Of a stretch of 64,000 nt of DNA, positions 43,974-51,166 are shown piece by piece. This DNA comes from Treponema sp. UBA4307. Its GTDB lineage: Bacteria > Spirochaetota > Spirochaetia > Treponematales > Treponemataceae. The stretch is from contig DGUP01000010.1 in the NCBI GenBank assembly GCA_002394685.1, forward strand, positions 8,293 through 72,292, written 5' to 3'. The notes under the pieces are model-generated. The model searched no databases, was not told the DNA's origin, and saw nothing but the letters and a program-made list of their open reading frames with translations. A program made the translations under genes and the position numbers. The first letter of the stretch is position 1; every line of letters begins with the position of its first letter.

Positions 43974-45065
43974 TTAACTCTTAAATTTTTGATCAAGTTT
44001 CTTTTGATTATATTTCACTTCCCTGCAGCAGAAGTTCCATTTATTGATTTTTCTGGGAGCCTTTATTAGATTTTTAAAAACTTCGGGATGGCGAAGGAAT
44101 TCATTGTAAGTTATTAAAACTTTATACATTCCAGGACTTTTGCTTTTCTTCAGATAAATCGTTGCAAAGGTTTTTATAAAATCGAATCCGTATTCATAAC
44201 CGTTCCGGCTGTAATTCATTTCTACCATTGTTTTGATTGTATTCTGGGCTATATCATACAGACGGGGATTTATTTCAAACTCTTCAATGAATTTTTGTAC
44301 CTTATTCCATAATTCCCCCTTCCAGGCTTCAACAATAATTTTAACAAAACCAAATGCAGCATCAGCTTTACTAAAATCAAAGCAACGGAAAAAATTTTTT
44401 GAACCAATATAAATTTTCTTATCTCCTGCTGAAACAAAAATAGTCTGCCAGAAATCCATGTTATATTTTTCAAAAAAAATGTCCAGATAATATTCATCTA
44501 TTTTTTTTTCAGCATTATGAACACTTCTGAAATTCACTTTTTCCTCTTCCGCAAGCTTCCCAAGTTTTTCTTCAAAATATTTAAATACATCACCTTCATA
44601 CAAAGGATTACAGTTATCTATATTCTTAAAATATCTGCGCTCAACTTTTTTTATAATTTTCTTTTCCAGAATATATATATCTGCCAGTGCATCATTATTC
44701 AATTGTTCATAAAAATCAGGTTCCTCCATTTTTTTTCTGAGTGGATTCAGCCTCCAGTTGGAATAAATTTCTGCAATAGCCATACAAAATTTAAAACCAA
44801 TACTATCTCCCTCTTTCAATTCTTCATACAATTCCCTAGTCAGCAACTGATTATCAACACAGGGGATACCCATCATTTCAGCAACTTTCATAAGAAAATA
44901 ATTAAAATTCCATACTCCTCTGCATACTACAACAGGAAACTCATGAAAGGCATAATTATAATAAAGACCTACAAACAACTTGTCTTTGCATCTTAAAATC
45001 ACATCGCACCGGGAAATTGCTTCAATTACATGATTAAAGGAGGGCCATATTTTATTTTCAGTCAT
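43974..45065 (-). CDS. Soluble FlhB C-domain-like protein with long C-terminal extension
   Basis: A 363-residue protein without membrane spans or signal. Residues 18-107 align with the cytoplasmic domain of the flagellar/type III export switch protein FlhB/SctU: DVIL... VGLYYN... FPVVVCRG... VAEMMGIPCVD, and LLTRELYEELKEGDSI, in the same order and spacing as DVI-NPTH-...-APVVVAKG-...-IREIAEEHGIPIVE-PLARALY-GDEI. The NPTH autocleavage site is replaced by RCKDK (25-29), and the four-helix membrane domain is missing. The remaining 250 residues match nothing I know. It overlaps the FlhA-like gene by eight bases. Role unknown; it may bind export substrates or the export gate. Homology is by eye only. 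Confidence 0.72.
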   Translation of the reverse strand: MTENKIWPSFNHVIEAISRCDVILRCKDKLFVGLYYNYAFHEFPVVVCRGVWNFNYFLMKVAEMMGIPCVDNQLLTRELYEELKEGDSIGFKFCMAIAEIYSNWRLNPLRKKMEEPDFYEQLNNDALADIYILEKKIIKKVERRYFKNIDNCNPLYEGDVFKYFEEKLGKLAEEEKVNFRSVHNAEKKIDEYYLDIFFEKYNMDFWQTIFVSAGDKKIYIGSKNFFRCFDFSKADAAFGFVKIIVEAWKGELWNKVQKFIEEFEINPRLYDIAQNTIKTMVEMNYSRNGYEYGFDFIKTFATIYLKKSKSPGMYKVLITYNEFLRHPEVFKNLIKAPRKINKWNFCCREVKYNQKKLDQKFKS

Positions 45066-46041
45066 CTAACGAAATCTCTCCTTCTTTCATAAGGTGTATA
45101 TCCTTTCCTAAGGCAAGCACTTCTTGTATCGACACGACGCGAAGGTCTGGAGTCCCATCATGAAATGCAGAAAAAATCAGTTGCCGAATCATTTGTGGAC
45201 ATATAATAACCGGCTGCAAATTCTTTTCCCTGAATCGTGCAACAAAACTGTTAATGGAATTTTTCATTTTTTCCATCTCTTCTTTTTTTAAAGCAGCAAA
45301 AGGCAATTCTTCTTCTCTCTCAGATTTATGGTCAGCATCAATAAATTTGTATGCAGTTTTCTCTTGAATAGTCAAAACATGTAAAACATTATTTTCATCC
45401 ACATATTTTCGAATAAAATTGTAGGCTAAATGTTCATGAACAATTTCCATTAATTCACTGATTCGCATTTCAGAGCGAATATTATCTGCAATTGTTTCTA
45501 GAATTGTATTCATATCACGGATTGATATTTCTTCTTCAAGAAGGAAGTTCAAGAGAATCTTCAGCTTAGATATTGTAAAGGAATGGTAAAAAAATACATT
45601 TGAAATTACATCAGGATTTTGTTTTCTTACTTTTTCAACAAGAGTATTAACCAGATTTTGATTCAGAATTCTGGTACGGTTCTTCCAGATGTTTTCATAT
45701 AGATGAGTTCCTATGACCTCTTCAGGAGAAATACAAGAGTAACCAGTTTTATAGTCAGGGCACACAGAACATTTTTCTAATTCAACTCCATTAAAAAGAA
45801 TTAAATATTCATATGGTTCCAGGCACATATTTTCCCGTATATGAACGGCCGGAACTGGAAGTCCGTATTCTGCATCAAACCGATTACGGCAGTAAGTTAT
45901 TTCCTTCTGAAGATTTGATTTCTTCCCCTCATCTACAAGAGGATTTAAACTGCTGCCTATTTGAATTTCAAACAGGTTGGGCTGTTCTCCAAAATTGGTG
46001 TATATTTCTTTGTCATATAATCTTGGTTTTTGTAATTGCAT
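45058..46041 (-). CDS. Soluble FlhA C-domain-like protein
   Basis: 327 residues from ATG 46041 (AGAGG nine bases upstream; TTG at 46044 rejected). The whole chain aligns with the cytoplasmic domain of the FlhA/SctV export gate: EIQIGSSLNPLVDEG, EITYCRNRFDAEYGLPVPAVHIREN, PYEYLILFNGVELEK, EEVIGTHLYENI, LLNFLLEEEISIRDMNTILETIADN (173-187 most conserved), and a C-terminal PDLRVVSIQEV. About 40 residues of the usual first subdomain, between the GVE strand and the THL helix, are absent, and there is no transmembrane part. In flagella FlhA-C forms a nonameric ring that docks chaperone-substrate complexes. Here it is first gene of a two-gene operon with an FlhB-like protein. Confidence 0.82.
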   Translation of the reverse strand: MQLQKPRLYDKEIYTNFGEQPNLFEIQIGSSLNPLVDEGKKSNLQKEITYCRNRFDAEYGLPVPAVHIRENMCLEPYEYLILFNGVELEKCSVCPDYKTGYSCISPEEVIGTHLYENIWKNRTRILNQNLVNTLVEKVRKQNPDVISNVFFYHSFTISKLKILLNFLLEEEISIRDMNTILETIADNIRSEMRISELMEIVHEHLAYNFIRKYVDENNVLHVLTIQEKTAYKFIDADHKSEREEELPFAALKKEEMEKMKNSINSFVARFREKNLQPVIICPQMIRQLIFSAFHDGTPDLRVVSIQEVLALGKDIHLMKEGEISLDD

Positions 46042-46063
46042 CAAATTGTACCTCTCTTAACTC

Positions 46064-46136
46064 ACGGTATGTTTTTGGGCAAGGAACAATCCGCTATCTG
46101 CCCTTGGCCCAGATTCTTCAATCTCATTCATACCGT
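46064..46136 (-). promoter_or_regulatory. Structured leader, possible three-way junction RNA
   Basis: Minus-strand RNA: outer stem ACGGTATG/CATACCGT (46129-46136 with 46064-46071), inside it a small hairpin AGATT-GAAG-AATCT and a longer hairpin GGGCCAAGG...CCTTGCCC with a 17-base loop. It ends about 23 bases before the FlhA-C-like start. No known riboswitch consensus is recognised. Confidence 0.5.
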
Positions 46137-46257
46137 AATTTAATCATGAGGAACTATCATTTAATGACAACATTTTCTGCTTACTAACCATTCTTTTATT
46201 CTGACAGAAAAACTTACCGCCAGGATTGGGAATAGTAACAGTAATAAAAGAAGATGA

Positions 46258-46285
46258 TATTTTTCGTATCTACTAAGTTATACTA
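46258..46285. repeat. Solo IS end remnant
   Basis: TTTTTCGTATCTACTAAGTTATACTAACTT matches, with three changes, the right end and flank of the IS3-derived element at 50980-51010. Both lie just downstream of the two paralogous lipoprotein genes. Confidence 0.6.
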
Positions 46286-46296
46286 ACTTCAAACAT

Positions 46297-47892
46297 TTAA
46301 TCTATCCACATAAGAGATTTTTTAAAGTCAAAAGTGACTCTGTGCTTTTCAAAGAAAGAAAAACTCAGGTGGATATCATACTTTCCTGCATCATTTTCTG
46401 AAAAGACTGATGGTAGAAGTTTTGTAAACTCCTGGTCACTCATATTTATACAGGGAATTGAAATAGTTTTATCACCAAATAACAAATTTAGAGAATCTGT
46501 ATACATGTAATTGCTGGTAAATCTTTCATATAGTGATCCAAATTGCTGTATTCTTTCCTCAGGGAAAAGATTATTGTCAGTATTATTTATAAAAATTGAA
46601 TAATTCTGCCAGCCAGAATCCAGAAATGCCTTGTATTTTTTTCCCTGAACAGTTGGAAAACAGAATATTCGTGTATTTTTCACTACAATGGGGAGAGGCT
46701 GGCCGTCTGGCTTTTGGTTCGTAAATCTTAATACACCATTCTGATAATCAAACTGAACATAATCAAATTCAGGATAAGATGTAAAGAATTCCATGCCAAG
46801 AAGTCCATCGCATTTTACTCCTAATCTTGTATCATCCATATAAAGAGGAAAATCAAATAAATCAATCTTCCCTATTTTGACCTCAGGGAAATACATTTTG
46901 AAAAGATGTTCACAGTCATTTGTCTTGACCTTTGTTTTATAAATTCCTTCCTTTAAAATTGTATTTGCAGGGGCTCCTGTGTCGATAAGAAATGATTCTT
47001 TTTTGCCATCGATGATAAGATCAAAATACATTCCGTAGTATCTCTTTTGCAAAGGAAACTCCATAACTGTCTGGGTATTTTTTTCTTTTGCCTTTATTGT
47101 TTCACAGGTAGAAATTTTTTCTCCACTTTCACGATAAGGAAGAGGTTCTGTATTCAGGGACTTATTAAAGACAAGTCTTTTATGTTTGTAATCTATAGTT
47201 ACGGTATTATCCAGCATAGCATCAATGCCTATGATGGCATCGTTTCCTTTGAATAGTTGCGGAAAACTAGTGAAGTAGTCTGAGTGAGAATATGGCACGG
47301 GAGAATTAATAATTAAATCAAGATCAATATCTGGAAACCCTTCTAAAGAATCTGCATACATATTTGGAACAAGCATTGGTAGAAAAGCTATTTTTTTATC
47401 AGAAAGCTTAAAAGTAAAAATTTCGTCTTTTTTCCTGTAACTTATAGATTCAGCTTCAGATACATCATCATTAATTATTAAGCGGTTTGTAGAATAATCT
47501 AAGGTTACTGAAAAGAATGTCCTAAAAAAATCATATCCTAAATAACCATTAAAAATTCCTTCTGAGGTCAAACGAGAGTCTATGTAGAATTTCACATTAT
47601 TGAATTCATACTTTCCCCATTTTGCAGAATTAACTATAAGATATTTGTTTTTTGTCTTTTCATATTTTCTTATGGCATTTGCCGTTTCTTTATTGATGCA
47701 GCTTCTCTCGAGTGTAGGCTCAATTGCAAAATTATACATAATACCGTCAATGCATAATTGAGCATAAGCCATTCGAGTGTTATAGGTCATTTCTACCGGA
47801 AGAATCATCTGCTCATTAGAAGCAGAAGTTTTGTTCTTGCAGCCGAGCAGAACAAGTGAAAGCAGAATAAGTGCAAGCACAATTTTTTTCAT
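46297..47892 (-). CDS. Lipoprotein with repeated retropepsin-like domains, paralogue A
   Basis: A 531-residue exported lipoprotein (LVLLGC, Cys18). It consists of three or four similar beta domains. The third has a classical aspartic-protease loop, ESFLIDTGAPANTIL (304-306 DTG), the fourth a DSG (KAFLDSGWQNYSIF, 425-427), while the first has lost it (MYNFAIEPTLERSCI). Domain ends carry the family-like GxLGxxFF (GYLGYDFF 116-123, GLLGMEFF 363-370). Retropepsins need two DTG loops per active site; here two partly different loops might combine within one chain. Paralogue B is at 51167. Substrate unknown. Confidence 0.8.
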   Translation of the reverse strand: MKKIVLALILLSLVLLGCKNKTSASNEQMILPVEMTYNTRMAYAQLCIDGIMYNFAIEPTLERSCINKETANAIRKYEKTKNKYLIVNSAKWGKYEFNNVKFYIDSRLTSEGIFNGYLGYDFFRTFFSVTLDYSTNRLIINDDVSEAESISYRKKDEIFTFKLSDKKIAFLPMLVPNMYADSLEGFPDIDLDLIINSPVPYSHSDYFTSFPQLFKGNDAIIGIDAMLDNTVTIDYKHKRLVFNKSLNTEPLPYRESGEKISTCETIKAKEKNTQTVMEFPLQKRYYGMYFDLIIDGKKESFLIDTGAPANTILKEGIYKTKVKTNDCEHLFKMYFPEVKIGKIDLFDFPLYMDDTRLGVKCDGLLGMEFFTSYPEFDYVQFDYQNGVLRFTNQKPDGQPLPIVVKNTRIFCFPTVQGKKYKAFLDSGWQNYSIFINNTDNNLFPEERIQQFGSLYERFTSNYMYTDSLNLLFGDKTISIPCINMSDQEFTKLLPSVFSENDAGKYDIHLSFSFFEKHRVTFDFKKSLMWID

Positions 47893-48063
47893 ATTTTTAC
47901 CTTCTTAATTTGAAAATATTAAAACTTCATCAACTGGAAGTAGAATAAAGTTTATCATCATTATACTCATTGAAATTGATAAATGGCAACTTAATTCACA
48001 CTATTTATTTAGATATAGAATTAATAGCAGGATCTATTTTCTTTAACCTTGTGTCGCTTTCGT

Positions 48064-49317
48064 TCATAATGATTCTCCGTTTAAGAAGTCAAGAGCATAA
48101 AGCTGTTTGATTCCATCATGATAAATAATCGGTGCATTATCCAGTGTAATCAAAGTTTTTGGGAAGTTGTCTTTTACAGCAAGCAGAGGTTTTAACTCTC
48201 TTTTTAATGTTGCTTCATCACGAACAGAAAGTGAAACCTGAATGTAATTAAACGCCCCTCCTTTTTGTGCAATAAAATCAATTTCCATATCATCTATTTT
48301 TCCAACAGACAATTCATAGCCGCGACGCAATAATTCAAGAAATACAAGGTTTTCAAGAATGTGTCCTTCATCTCCACCTCTTGCACCAAGCATAAAAAAG
48401 CGAAGTCCCATATCTACGGCATAATATTTTTCCAAAGTTTTTAGAGTTTCTTTGCCACGAATATCATAACGGTTAAGTTTGTAAAAAAGATAAGTTTCGC
48501 ACAATGCAGAAAGACAATTATCAATTGTTGCGGAAGAGGTTTTCCTTCCACTTGAAACAAAGGTATCACAAATTTTTTTGGGGGAAAGAAGATTACCTGT
48601 ATGAACAAGTGCAAACTTTACAATCTTTTCAAGAAGGATTGTATCAGCAATTTTTTTACGCTGCTGAATATCTTTTAGAACAATTGTTGAATAAAGTCCA
48701 GAAATATAATCTCTTACAGCTTCGTTTTTTCCGTAAATATTATGAAGATAAGGAAAGCCGCCAAACGTAATGTATTTTGTGTACAAGGTAGGCAAATCAA
48801 AAGTTTCTTGAGAAAACTTTTCTTTATACGCTGTCTGAAACTCTGTAAAAGAAAAAGGCAGTATATTAATTTCAATATAACGGCCACTCAAAAGCGTTGC
48901 AATTTCGCTGGAAAGCATAGATGCATTTGAACCGGTCAGATAAATATCAACATTTGGAAGAATAAAAAGTGAGTCTACAACCTTTTCAAAATTTCCAACA
49001 AGCTGGATTTCATCCAGAAAGATATAATTCATTTTGTCTTCCTGAATACGTTCTTTTAAGACTGAATGCAGTTTATGATAATCAGTAATGTCTTCATTTT
49101 CGAGCATTTCAAAATTGAAAAATGAAATTTGATTTTCTGACGCAGATTTTGAAATTTCTTTGCAGACTTCCTTTAAGATAACTGATTTTCCCGAACGCCT
49201 TACTCCAGTAATAACTTTTATTACATGCTGATCCCGCCAGGAAAGCAGTTTTTCAACATATTCCTTACGAAAATATGAGTCTTCTTTATAAGACGGAGTA
49301 TCGCGAAAGTCTATCAT
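48064..49317 (-). CDS. AAA ATPase with DUF4143 domain
   Basis: A 417-residue protein: Walker A ITGVRRSGKSVILKEV (about residues 37-52), Walker B MNYIFLDEIQLV, sensor NVDIYLTGSNASMLS, then the C-terminal DUF4143 domain with YYAVDMGLRF, LENLVFLELLRRGYE and DDMEIDFIAQ followed by NYIQVSLSV. The nuclease-like motif has Gln-Val instead of Glu-x-Lys. Role of the family is unsettled. The promoter (TTGACA, 17 bases, TAAACT) ends six bases before the ATG, so the message should be leaderless. Confidence 0.9.
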   Translation of the reverse strand: MIDFRDTPSYKEDSYFRKEYVEKLLSWRDQHVIKVITGVRRSGKSVILKEVCKEISKSASENQISFFNFEMLENEDITDYHKLHSVLKERIQEDKMNYIFLDEIQLVGNFEKVVDSLFILPNVDIYLTGSNASMLSSEIATLLSGRYIEINILPFSFTEFQTAYKEKFSQETFDLPTLYTKYITFGGFPYLHNIYGKNEAVRDYISGLYSTIVLKDIQQRKKIADTILLEKIVKFALVHTGNLLSPKKICDTFVSSGRKTSSATIDNCLSALCETYLFYKLNRYDIRGKETLKTLEKYYAVDMGLRFFMLGARGGDEGHILENLVFLELLRRGYELSVGKIDDMEIDFIAQKGGAFNYIQVSLSVRDEATLKRELKPLLAVKDNFPKTLITLDNAPIIYHDGIKQLYALDFLNGESL

Positions 49318-49323
49318 ACTGAT

Positions 49324-49352
49324 AGTTTATATCCGAATAACATATCTGTCAA
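49324..49352 (-). promoter_or_regulatory. Promoter of the DUF4143 ATPase gene
   Basis: Minus strand TTGACA (49352-49347), 17 bases, TAAACT (49329-49324), then six bases to ATG 49317. Confidence 0.65.
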
Positions 49353-49552
49353 CTTTTTAACATACAAGTTAAAAAGTTGGGGAATTTATAGATTTTTTTA
49401 AACAGAAAAAAATAATTCGTAATATTTGTGCATATTATTCTTTATTGGTTCTCATAATACTTTAGCCAATGTGAGGATTTTTTCCCACATTCTGATAAAG
49501 AGCTTTAAAAGTTTCCTCAATTTTTTTAATCTCTTTAGATTCAAAAACATCC

Positions 49553-49740
49553 TTATTTTTTTATTGTTTCCAAACTATTCTCATAATCAGAGCCTAATGA
49601 CTTGCAGACGTCTGCTTTAGTTGATCCAAAAGGAACACCATTTACTGACTCAGCTACATATCCGGCACCACCTTCCGAATCAATAAGGGCTATGTATTTA
49701 TCATCAACTAAAACATATACTCCAAAATATACTTTTTCAT
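49553..49740 (-). pseudogene. Small gene disrupted by one-base frameshift
   Basis: ATG 49740 has a good binding site (AAAGAGG) but its frame stops after ten codons. The frame one base over stays open to TAA 49553-49555 and reads VYFGVYVLVDDKYIALIDSE... SLETIKK. Adding one A to the run of five A (49733-49737) gives an intact 62-residue protein. It is either a recent pseudogene, a homopolymer sequencing error, or slippage-expressed. Family unknown. The rest of the gap 49318-49552 holds only the ATPase promoter. Confidence 0.55.
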
Positions 49741-49771
49741 AATTACATACCTCTTTTTACATATATATTAG

Positions 49772-49984
49772 TTAACGCAAGTCTATAATTGTTGATCGAT
49801 ACTCAATGGCATAAGGGCCAGAACCATATATTTCAATACAAAGGTCAACGTCCGATATAATTTTAACACTTTTTGCATTTGAAATATCATAATCAAATGT
49901 AACAGAACCTACTCGATAGTAATTACCATCCCATTTTACTCTTCTTACGCTGCATATAATACACATTGAAATTTTACAGTACAA
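49772..49984 (-). CDS. Hypothetical fragment, about 60-70 aa
   Basis: The frame continues directly after the stop of the upstream gene (49997) and reads CSVRRVKWDGNYYRVGSVTFDYDISNAKSVKIISD... to TAA at 49772. The sequence looks like a real beta-rich protein, but no start has a binding site (TTG 49984 or ATG 49966). It may be the remainder of a longer gene or a read-through extension. Confidence 0.35.
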   Translation of the reverse strand: MYCKISMCIICSVRRVKWDGNYYRVGSVTFDYDISNAKSVKIISDVDLCIEIYGSGPYAIEYRSTIIDLR

Positions 49985-49996
49985 CCATAAATCATC

Positions 49997-50656
49997 TTAA
50001 TAAAGATTATATTCATTCCAGATTGTTCGAAGAACCTTTTCTGCGTTCAAATATGGATTTTTTATCAAATCTTCCTGAGAAGAATCAATAATAAATACTG
50101 TATCTTTACTTATACATTCTGCAAATTTCTCGTAACCATTCTTATTAATATTCGAATAACAAATTACAAAGTATTTAACTCCTTCTGGCAGAATAACTTT
50201 GTTTTCAATATTTATGGTAAGGCCTTCCAATTCAATATATTCTAATTTATTATTCGAGGAAAAATCTAATTCAGTGACACTCTTAATCTTGTTGCTTTCG
50301 ATAAGAGAAAGAACCCGTAAATTTGGAATTTTTTTCACAAAATCCAAATTTGAAGAAGTGACATAATTCATCTTGATAATTTCACATTCATTAGTACAAT
50401 TCCAAAACTCTTCACATAAGTTATCAAGATAAACAAATGAAAAATTTATTTTTTTTATATATTTTTTTTCAATATTTGTCTTAATTTCTTTTACCGGTTT
50501 GTTCAAAACATGATCAACAAATAGTTCCCCACTCAACTCATTATAATTACAGGATTTTGAAGAACCGTCATTATAAATCAAATCAAATGTATGAGCAAAA
50601 CTTACCATTGGAATAAATGTTATCAACAATACACTAAAAAATATTTTTAATTTCAT
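49997..50656 (-). CDS. Secreted protein with leucine-rich-repeat-like region, 219 aa
   Basis: Signal peptide (KLKIFFSVLLITFIPMVSFAHT) followed by a region in which conserved hydrophobic positions recur at about 22 residues: IPNLRVLSLIESNKIKSVTELDFSSNNKLEYIELEGLTINIENKVILPEGVKYFVI. This resembles a few degenerate leucine-rich repeats. AGGAGTTTATT-type site precedes ATG 50656. The gene is A/T-rich like its neighbours. Function unknown; surface exposure is possible. Confidence 0.75.
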   Translation of the reverse strand: MKLKIFFSVLLITFIPMVSFAHTFDLIYNDGSSKSCNYNELSGELFVDHVLNKPVKEIKTNIEKKYIKKINFSFVYLDNLCEEFWNCTNECEIIKMNYVTSSNLDFVKKIPNLRVLSLIESNKIKSVTELDFSSNNKLEYIELEGLTINIENKVILPEGVKYFVICYSNINKNGYEKFAECISKDTVFIIDSSQEDLIKNPYLNAEKVLRTIWNEYNLY

Positions 50657-50726
50657 AATAAACTCCTATTACAATCTTGGAAGTGGTATAAATGTCCAAT
50701 TATTATTTGGACCTAAGTCAATATAA

Positions 50727-50994
50727 TAGACACAAAAAATGCTAGTTTAAGCTGCAAGTTTTTCACATTCTGAATGGACAGTTTCCGGTGTTCTGTAATT
50801 CAGACTTGAATGAATACACTTGTGGTTATACCAGGATTCAATGTATTCAAAAACTGCGTCATAAGCAGCCTTTGAATCCTTATATTTTCTAAGGTTTACC
50901 TCTTGTTTCTTGAACTCTTCTGGGTAATGTTTGTTCCTAGCTTCCATGCTACATTCCTTATTAATAAAATAATATGTAGCATTTTTTGTGTCTA
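50727..50994. mobile_element. Internally deleted IS3-family element (MITE-like)
   Basis: Eighteen-base perfect inverted ends TAGACACAAAAAATGCTA (50727-50744 and, reversed, 50977-50994) enclose 232 bases containing a fused transposase remnant (50747-50947). Similarity between the flanks just outside suggests the true ends may extend some 12 bases further. No target duplication is obvious. Confidence 0.75.
50747..50947 (-). pseudogene. Fused IS3 transposase remnant, 66 aa
   Basis: The first 15 residues (MEARNKHYPEEFKKQ) match the start of an IS3 OrfA, and the rest (YKDSKAAYDAVFEYIESWYNHKCIHSSLNYRTPE) the end of OrfB's integrase domain, which normally lies over 300 residues further on. A single deletion has joined them in frame. 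The DDE catalytic residues before the C-terminal Glu region are gone, so it is inactive. Confidence 0.82.
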
Positions 50995-51166
50995 CTAAGT
51001 TAGACTAACTTCATTCTTTAATTTCTTCTTCCCAAATTTTACCATATGCAGGTTTAATATCTACTAATTTATAGTTGAGTTCTTTCTACAACTTTCAATA
51101 AATACAGGAAACCAATCCGGCCAGCTATTTGCAAAATAATCGATAATTAAAATTATTGATTTCATA

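Noticed and set aside
49426..49620. Plus-strand frame of 64 codons
   Set aside because: Phe/Leu-rich antisense of the frameshifted small gene, without a binding site.
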